Shown here piece after piece: positions 5,081-9,399 of a stretch of DNA of 9,399 nt; position 1 is the stretch's first letter, and each line of letters starts with the position of its first letter. Made by a program: the position numbers and the translations under genes. Location of the stretch: positions 1 to 9,399 of the forward strand of contig JADFKX010000070.1 of assembly GCA_022564695.1 (NCBI GenBank). The letters run 5' to 3'. The stretch comes from Chloroflexota bacterium (GTDB lineage: Bacteria > Chloroflexota > Dehalococcoidia > SM23-28-2 > RBG-16-64-32). Under the pieces are notes generated by a model, which saw only the letters and a list, made by a program, of their open reading frames with translations, made no database searches and had not been told where the DNA came from.

Positions 5081-5956
5081 CTAGCCCTCCTCCTTCTTGG
5101 TGCGCGTGCGGCGGCGGGCCGCCGGTTTGGGCGCCTCTTTGGCCTCGGCCTTGGGCCGCTTAGCGCGACGGGCTGGCTTCGCCGGCGCTTCGTCCTTCGC
5201 TGCAGCCACTTTGGGGGTAGCCGCGGCGCGGCGCCGCTTCGGCTGAGCTTTCGCCTCCTCAGCAGGCTTTTCGGAGACGCGCGCCCGCCTTGGGCGGGGC
5301 TTTGGCTCCTCCACGGGCGCTGGCGCCGCAGCCGCACTGCCCCACAGACCCTCTACCACTCGTACCGCAGCCTCCGTCAGCAGAAGATCGCGATGCGTAA
5401 GCATATCAACGACGTTTAGATAGGCGGCGGGCAGAACCTTGGTCTTCGACAGATTGCGCGCGCTGGTCAGGACAGAACGATCCGGCTCCCCGGTCACGAT
5501 AAGCACGGAGCGCTCGATGCCCACGTTATGCAGGACACGAACCACTTCCTTAGTGTGTGGCTGAGCGAAGCCAAGCTTATCGACTACGTGAAGCTGGCCA
5601 TCCGCTACCTTGCCCGATAGAGCGGAGCGGATCGCCAGACGCCTCATCTTCTTTGGTAGCGCCTGGCGGTAGCTGCGTGGCCTGGGCCCGAAAGCGACGC
5701 CGCCGCCGACGCGTATAGGGGAACGCGCGCTACCCTGGCGGGCGCGGCCTGTGTACTTCTGGGCTCGGATCTTGCGGGTACTGCCCTGGACCTCTCCCCG
5801 GCTCTTGGTGCTGGCGGTGCCCCGCCGCTGATTGGCACGCTGGGCGACAAACGCCTGGTGAAGCACCGCGCCGTTGGGAGAGATGCCGAAGACGGTATCG
5901 TCAACCGTTATTTGACGCACCTTCTTACCGGCAGCGTTGTGGACAGCAAGCTCCAT
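5081..5956 (-). CDS. rplD: 50S ribosomal protein L4 with a basic C-terminal extension
   Basis: L4 binds domain I of 23S rRNA, and its long loop helps form the constriction of the exit tunnel; in many bacteria it also represses its own operon. Residues 1-206 are a normal L4: the loop region contains STKSRGEVQGSTRKIRAQK (49-67) and KYTGRARQGS (67-76), followed by GGGVAFGPRPRSY, then the globular part with LPAAYLNVVDMLTHRDLLLT and a final AVRVVEGLWG. The total of 291 residues is about 85 more than the family norm. The added tail (207-291) is Lys, Arg, Ala and Pro-rich with about 27 basic against 11 acidic residues. The ATG at 5956 lies one base after the rplC stop and matches the family N-terminus MELAVHNAAG. 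The tail's final codons (KKEEG) supply the ribosome binding site of rplW. I see no operon leader where L4 could act, but the operon start is outside the window. Confidence 0.97.
   Translation of the reverse strand: MELAVHNAAGKKVRQITVDDTVFGISPNGAVLHQAFVAQRANQRRGTASTKSRGEVQGSTRKIRAQKYTGRARQGSARSPIRVGGGVAFGPRPRSYRQALPKKMRRLAIRSALSGKVADGQLHVVDKLGFAQPHTKEVVRVLHNVGIERSVLIVTGEPDRSVLTSARNLSKTKVLPAAYLNVVDMLTHRDLLLTEAAVRVVEGLWGSAAAAPAPVEEPKPRPRRARVSEKPAEEAKAQPKRRRAAATPKVAAAKDEAPAKPARRAKRPKAEAKEAPKPAARRRTRTKKEEG
5084..5338 (-). other. L4 C-terminal Lys/Arg/Ala/Pro-rich extension (residues 207-291)
   Basis: This segment follows the normal L4 end at VVEGLWG. It has low complexity, rich in Ala, Pro, Lys and Arg, with short degenerate motifs such as KPARRAKRPKAEAKEAPKP, and carries a net charge of about +16. 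The composition resembles histone H1 tails and is expected to be disordered. Direct RNA or membrane contact is possible, but that is inference. The reading frame continues cleanly and the last codons overlap the rplW ribosome binding site, so it is part of the gene rather than a frameshift artefact. Confidence 0.85.
5086..5091 (-). promoter_or_regulatory. rplW ribosome binding site inside the L4 tail
   Basis: AGGAGG on the minus strand is formed by the Lys-Lys-Glu-Glu-Gly codons that end L4, 8 bases before the rplW ATG. It is one of the best Shine-Dalgarno matches in the window and lies wholly inside the L4 extension. Confidence 0.8.
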
Positions 5957-5957
5957 C

Positions 5958-6590
5958 TTATCGCGCCCCCCCCCGCTTGGAGCGGCGGACGCGAAGAAGC
6001 GCGTCCCCGCTACCGGGAACGGAGCCCTGCACCATCAGAACGTTGCGAGAAGGGTCACACTGGACGACTTCAAGGTTTTTCACCGTGACCTGGCCCGTGC
6101 CCATGTGCCCGGCCATCTTCATCCCTTTGATGACGCGGCCGGGATCCGTACCGGCGCCGATAGACCCGGCCGCACGTTCACGATCGGACTGACCGTGTGT
6201 GCGCTTTCCGCCGCGGAAGCCATGACGCTTCATCACCCCGGCGAAGCCGCGTCCCTTGGACGCCGCCGAGATATCCACCAGATCTCCCTCCTGGAAGATA
6301 TCGCACCCCACCTTCTTGCCCACCTCCCACTCACTGATATCGTCCACGCGGAACTCTCGCAGATATCGGAACTGGCCCAGCCCCTTCATGTGGCCCTTTT
6401 GAGGTGAGTTCACCCGCTTGCGGGCGCCGAAACCGAGCTGCACGGTGGAGTAGCCGTCGCTCTCCTCCGTCTTAACCTGGATAACCGTGCAGGGGCCGGC
6501 CTCGATGACGGTCACGGGGACGGCGGTGCCGTCCTCACGGAAGACCTGCGTCATCCCCAGCTTGCGTCCCAGGATGCCTTCTATGCTCAC
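5958..6590 (-). CDS. rplC: 50S ribosomal protein L3
   Basis: L3 is an early-assembly 50S protein that binds the 3' end of 23S rRNA and sends a loop towards the peptidyl transferase centre. The 210-residue length is normal. The N-terminus GILGRKLGMTQVF is diagnostic. The central loop region contains GFAGVMKRHGFRGGKRTHG (residues 116-133) and GSIGAGTDPGRVIKGMKMAG (142-161). The start is GTG at 6590, overlapping the rpsJ stop as GTGA, and the family N-terminus begins exactly there. In Escherichia coli the residue methylated by PrmB is a glutamine in the corresponding GSIGQNQ segment; here that position reads GSIGAGT, so the substrate glutamine is absent. The last codons contain a run of nine G residues just before the TAA, one base away from the rplD start. 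Confidence 0.98.
   Translation of the reverse strand: MSIEGILGRKLGMTQVFREDGTAVPVTVIEAGPCTVIQVKTEESDGYSTVQLGFGARKRVNSPQKGHMKGLGQFRYLREFRVDDISEWEVGKKVGCDIFQEGDLVDISAASKGRGFAGVMKRHGFRGGKRTHGQSDRERAAGSIGAGTDPGRVIKGMKMAGHMGTGQVTVKNLEVVQCDPSRNVLMVQGSVPGSGDALLRVRRSKRGGAR
5966..5974 (-). promoter_or_regulatory. Nine-G run: atypical rplD ribosome binding site and slippery tract
   Basis: On the minus strand the last L3 codons read AAG CGG GGG GGG GCG CGA TAA, giving nine consecutive G residues ending 9 bases before the rplD ATG. The position suits a ribosome binding site, with G pairing to C or U of the anti-Shine-Dalgarno, and no GGAGG-type site is present for rplD. Loss or skipping of one base bypasses the L3 stop and enters the rplD frame at its ATG. 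Confidence 0.5.
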
Positions 6591-6895
6591 AGCTTAATCT
6601 CTATGTCCACTCCGGATGGCAGCTGCAGCCGCATCAGGGCATCCACGGTCTTGGGCGTTGGGTCCATGATGTCAACCAGACGCTTGTGAGTGCGTATCTC
6701 GAACTGCTCCCGTGAGTCCTTATCAACATGGGGTGAGCGGATCACGCAGAACTTCTTGATCTCCGTGGGCAGGGGCACTGGGCCGGACACAGCCGCCCCC
6801 GTGCGCTCCGCCGCCTCGACGATGAGGACCGCAGACTGATCCAGAATACGGTGGTCGTAAGCTTTGAGCCGGATGCGAATTTTTTGACGGGCCAT
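6587..6895 (-). CDS. rpsJ: 30S ribosomal protein S10
   Basis: S10 is a 30S head protein. As NusE it also joins NusB in transcription antitermination and contacts NusG, linking transcription to translation. The 102-residue product has the normal length and the conserved pattern IRIRLKAYDHRILDQSA near the N-terminus, then GPVPLPT followed by the loop with SPHVDKDSREQFEIRTHKR, and the C-terminal LPSGVDIEIKL. The ATG at 6895 is 4 bases after the fusA stop; a GAAGG element formed by the last fusA codons gives a plausible ribosome binding site. The stop overlaps the rplC GTG start by 4 bases (GTGA). With no promoter-sized gap before it, rpsJ is probably cotranscribed with fusA, so the str and S10 clusters form a single unit here. 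Confidence 0.98.
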   Translation of the reverse strand: MARQKIRIRLKAYDHRILDQSAVLIVEAAERTGAAVSGPVPLPTEIKKFCVIRSPHVDKDSREQFEIRTHKRLVDIMDPTPKTVDALMRLQLPSGVDIEIKL

Positions 6896-6899
6896 GGCT

Positions 6900-8987
6900 C
6901 TACCTTCGGACGACGCCCCGTGTGCGACCTATTACGTTCTCGGCGACGTGCACAGGGACCTCCTCGTAGTGATCGAACTCCATAGTGTGTGTAGCGCGGC
7001 CCTGGCTGATGGAACGCAGGTCAGTGGCGTAGCCAAACACCTCAGCCAGAGGGATGATAGATGAGATAACCCGCAGATGGCCGCGCTGGTCAACGTTCAC
7101 AACCTGGCCGCGACGGGAGGTTATATCTCCCAGGACGTCACCGAAAAACTCATCCGGTGTCGCCACCTCCACCTTCATGTACGGCTCCAGCAAGATCGGC
7201 TTGGCACGCTTCAGCGCTGCCTGAAGGCCCAGGGAACCAGCCATCTTAAACGCCAACTCAGAGGAGTCCACCGGATGGGACTGCCCATCCACCAGCCTGA
7301 CCTTGACGTCGATCACAGGATAGTTTGAGACGACGCCGGTCTCCAGCGCCTCCCGCACGCCCTGCTCCACCGCCGAGATGAACTCGCGCGGTACGGAGCC
7401 GCCGATGATCTTGGACACAAACTCGATGCCCGCGCCCTGCTTCTGCGGCTCCACCTCCAGCTCGACGACGCCGAACTGGCCGCGGCCGCCCGTCTGGCGC
7501 ACGAAACGCCCCTCGGCCTTCGCAGACTGCAAGATCGTCTCCTTGTAGGCCACCTCCGGGCGGCCCACGTTGGCCTCCACGTTGAACTCCCTCAGCATGC
7601 GGTCAACGATGATCTCCAAGTGCAACTGGCCCATACCGGAGATGATCGTCTGACCGGTCTCGGAGTCATATCGGGCATGGAACGTGGGATCCTCCTCGCC
7701 CAGGCGGACGAGTGTCTCTACCATGCGGTCCTGATCGTTCTTAGTCTTCGGCTCAATCGCCACCGATATGACAGGCTCCGGAAACTTGATCGCCTCCAGG
7801 AGCACAGGCTGACCCTGGGCACAAAGAGTGTCACCGGTGAAGGTGTCCTTGAGGCCCACCGTAGCGGCTATGTCGCCGGCCTGGACACCATCGATATCCT
7901 CGCGACGATTGGCGTGCATGCGCAGGATGCGTCCCAAACGCTCCCTCCCGCCTCGGGCGCTGTTCAGTACCGACTCGCCCTGTTTCACCGTGCCGGAGTA
8001 GACGCGGAAGTAAACGAGACGGCCAACGTAAGGGTCGGCGACAACCTTAAAGGCAAGGGCGGCGAACGGCTCATCATCTTTGGGGAGACGTTCCAGCAGT
8101 TCGCCCGTCTTGGGGTGGGTCCCCATGACGGGCGGAACATCTGCGGGTGAGGGCAGGTAGTCTACTACGGCGTCCAGCAGCGGGCGGACGCCCTTGTTCT
8201 TCAGAGCGGAGCCGCAGAGGACGGGCGTGACCAGGTTGGCGATGGTGGCCCGGCGCAGAGCCTTCTTGAGCTCCGCGGGCGAAACCTCATGGTGCTCCAC
8301 GTAGCTTATGAGCATCTGGTCGTCCACCTCAGCTATCGCCTCGACTAGCTGTTCGCGGCGGTGCTGGGCCTCTTCCCGGTAGGTGTCAGGGATGGGCCCA
8401 ACCTCCGGCTGGGAATCCTGCTCACCTGAGAAGGTGACAGCATTCATCTCCACCAAGTCGATGGCGCCCCGGTGGGAATCCTCCACACCAATGGGCAACT
8501 GGATAACCACGGGGCGGGCGCTCAGGCGATCTTTGATCATCCCCACCGTGCGGTGGAAGTCGGCGCCCACGCGGTCAATCTTGTTGACGAAGCAGATGCG
8601 CGGAATATGATAGCGGTCTGCCTGTCGCCATACGGTCTCCGATTGGCTCTGCACACCAGCGACGGCATCGAATACAACAACGCCTCCGTCCAGAACACGG
8701 AGGCTGCGTTCCACTTCCGCGGTGAAGTCCACATGGCCTGGGGTGTCCACGATGTTGATCGTGTGGTCTCGCCACTCGGTAGTGGTGGCGGCGGCGGTGA
8801 TAGTGATCCCCCGTTCCCGCTCCTGCGCCATCCAGTCCATGACGGCAGTACCGGCGTCCACGTTACCGATCTTGTAGGTGCGCCCCGTGTAGAACAGAAT
8901 GCGCTCGGTAACCGTGGTCTTCCCGGCATCGATATGGGCGATGATCCCGATATTGCGGAACGATTCGATAGGCGATTGTCTAGTCAT
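6900..8987 (-). CDS. fusA: Translation elongation factor G (EF-G)
   Basis: EF-G is the ribosome-dependent GTPase that moves tRNA and mRNA after peptide transfer and helps split ribosomes during recycling. From the ATG at 8987 the protein has 695 residues, matching the family (about 690-705). The GTPase domain shows the P-loop AHIDAGKTT (residues 17-25), the switch I motif RGITI (59-63), DTPGH (81-85) and NKID (135-138). Domain IV has the conserved tip histidine, near residue 571, in SHPVDSSELAFK. The C-terminal half carries the usual domain III and V signatures such as GMGQLHLEI and GDITSRRG. An in-frame GTG at 9032, overlapping the rpsG stop, would add 15 residues; I prefer the ATG because EF-G normally starts about ten residues before RNIGIIAHID. 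The ribosome binding site is poor for either start. A tuf gene does not follow; rpsJ begins 4 bases after the stop. Confidence 0.97.
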   Translation of the reverse strand: MTRQSPIESFRNIGIIAHIDAGKTTVTERILFYTGRTYKIGNVDAGTAVMDWMAQERERGITITAAATTTEWRDHTINIVDTPGHVDFTAEVERSLRVLDGGVVVFDAVAGVQSQSETVWRQADRYHIPRICFVNKIDRVGADFHRTVGMIKDRLSARPVVIQLPIGVEDSHRGAIDLVEMNAVTFSGEQDSQPEVGPIPDTYREEAQHRREQLVEAIAEVDDQMLISYVEHHEVSPAELKKALRRATIANLVTPVLCGSALKNKGVRPLLDAVVDYLPSPADVPPVMGTHPKTGELLERLPKDDEPFAALAFKVVADPYVGRLVYFRVYSGTVKQGESVLNSARGGRERLGRILRMHANRREDIDGVQAGDIAATVGLKDTFTGDTLCAQGQPVLLEAIKFPEPVISVAIEPKTKNDQDRMVETLVRLGEEDPTFHARYDSETGQTIISGMGQLHLEIIVDRMLREFNVEANVGRPEVAYKETILQSAKAEGRFVRQTGGRGQFGVVELEVEPQKQGAGIEFVSKIIGGSVPREFISAVEQGVREALETGVVSNYPVIDVKVRLVDGQSHPVDSSELAFKMAGSLGLQAALKRAKPILLEPYMKVEVATPDEFFGDVLGDITSRRGQVVNVDQRGHLRVISSIIPLAEVFGYATDLRSISQGRATHTMEFDHYEEVPVHVAENVIGRTRGVVRR

Positions 8988-9025
8988 GAAAGCTACATCC
9001 AGCTCCGGCCGTGGTAAGGCTGAAG
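8988..9025 (-). other. rpsG-fusA spacer, the longest gap in the window
   Basis: This 38-base stretch is the only spacer longer than 15 bases. Read on the minus strand it holds GGAG 15 bases before the fusA ATG, a longer spacing than usual for a Shine-Dalgarno site. It has no convincing promoter or hairpin. It is open in the fusA frame back to a GTG that overlaps the rpsG stop, so it could be translated as an N-terminal EF-G extension, although I think that less likely. Confidence 0.5.
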
Positions 9026-9399
9026 TTACCACCGGTAATGCACAAAGGCCTTGTTGGCTTCAGCCATGCGATGTGTGTCGTCTCGGCGCTTGACCGCCGT
9101 GCCCTGCTGACGATAGGCGTCCACAAGCTCAGTAGCCAGACACTCAGCCATAGGGCGTCCCTGACGGGCACGCGCGCTGCTGAGGATCCAGCGCATGGAG
9201 AGGGAGAGCTGCCGCGAAGGACGCACCTCCAGGGGGATCTGGTAGGTGGCGCCACCCACACGTCGGGGGCGGACCTCCAGGGTAGGCATAACGTTGCGAA
9301 TCGCCGACTCGAACACCTGAACGGGCGGGTCCTTGGTGCGTTTCGCCGCCGTCTCCATCGCCTCGTACAAGATGCGCTCGGCGACGCTCTTCTTGCCCC
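9026..9399 (-). CDS. rpsG: 30S ribosomal protein S7 (5' end outside window)
   Basis: S7 nucleates assembly of the 30S head by binding the 3' major domain of 16S rRNA and lies near the E-site tRNA. The visible 123 residues begin GKKSVAERILYEAMETAAKR and end in the family's characteristic HYRW; the whole protein is usually about 156 residues, so roughly the first 30 are missing beyond the window edge. Strongly conserved stretches include PPVQVFESAIRNVMPTLEVR, RRVGGATYQIPLEVRP and the RWI..ARAR region. The in-frame TTG at 9368-9370 is an internal Leu codon, not a start, because the conserved sequence continues upstream of it to the window edge. The stop codon TAA at 9026-9028 is followed 38 bases later by the likely fusA ATG, the usual str-operon order. 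Nothing looks abnormal in the visible part. Confidence 0.97.
   Translation of the reverse strand, partial: GKKSVAERILYEAMETAAKRTKDPPVQVFESAIRNVMPTLEVRPRRVGGATYQIPLEVRPSRQLSLSMRWILSSARARQGRPMAECLATELVDAYRQQGTAVKRRDDTHRMAEANKAFVHYRW

Noticed and set aside
8537..8929. Minus-strand 130-codon open frame inside fusA.
   Set aside because: It overlaps the EF-G GTPase domain in another frame; the EF-G frame has all G motifs intact.
1..9399. Attenuator or L4- or S7-type autoregulatory leader, terminators and internal promoters.
   Set aside because: No spacer exceeds 38 bases and I saw no convincing hairpin with a U-run or -35/-10 pair. The operon leader would lie upstream of rpsG or rpsL, outside the window.
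1..9399. A novel defence, mobile or biosynthetic system.
   Set aside because: Every gene is a core translation gene in canonical order; the only unexplained content is the low-complexity tails on S17, L4 and S3.

Overview
The window is one uninterrupted ribosomal-protein gene cluster, entirely on the minus strand and read from high to low coordinates. It joins the end of the str cluster (rpsG, fusA) to the whole S10 cluster (rpsJ, rplC, rplD, rplW, rplB, rpsS, rplV, rpsC, rplP, rpmC, rpsQ) and the first genes of the spc cluster (rplN, rplX, rplE). Both ends run off the window: rpsG lacks its N-terminus and rplE its C-terminus. The sequence is GC-rich (about 60 percent by eye, not computed). 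The bacterial gene order and the EF-G switch-region sequence suggest a bacterium of the Chloroflexota, perhaps a Dehalococcoidia- or Anaerolineae-like lineage. That placement is an inference from remembered sequence character, not from a search.

Layout: rpsG (partial) 9026-9399; fusA 6900-8987; rpsJ 6587-6895; rplC 5958-6590; rplD 5081-5956; rplW 4778-5077; rplB 3945-4775; rpsS 3644-3934; rplV 3300-3638; rpsC 2474-3298; rplP 2071-2487; rpmC 1833-2060; rpsQ 1114-1830; rplN 749-1117; rplX 432-746; rplE (partial) 1-416. The largest gap is 38 bases (rpsG-fusA). Most other junctions are gaps of 1 to 15 bases or overlaps of 4 to 14 bases, so the cluster looks like one translationally coupled transcript. 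I see no internal promoter, terminator, RNA gene or mobile element. No tuf gene lies between fusA and rpsJ, where many bacteria carry it.

The genes work together in ribosome assembly and elongation: S7, S10, S19, S3 and S17 build the small subunit; L3, L4, L23, L2, L22, L16, L29, L14, L24 and L5 build the large subunit; EF-G drives translocation.

The unusual part is a set of three low-complexity C-terminal extensions on otherwise normal ribosomal proteins. S17 carries about 150 extra residues, including six tandem 18-residue Glu/Ala/Pro repeats (54-bp DNA repeats) with no basic residue. L4 carries about 85 extra residues that are strongly basic, Lys/Arg/Ala/Pro-rich and histone-H1-like. S3 carries about 62 extra residues that pass from basic to acidic. 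Smaller points are a nine-G run at the rplC stop where a one-base slip would fuse L3 to L4, Glu codons at gene ends that double as ribosome binding sites, and a four-cysteine form of L24. I found no dedicated defence, secretion or biosynthetic system here.
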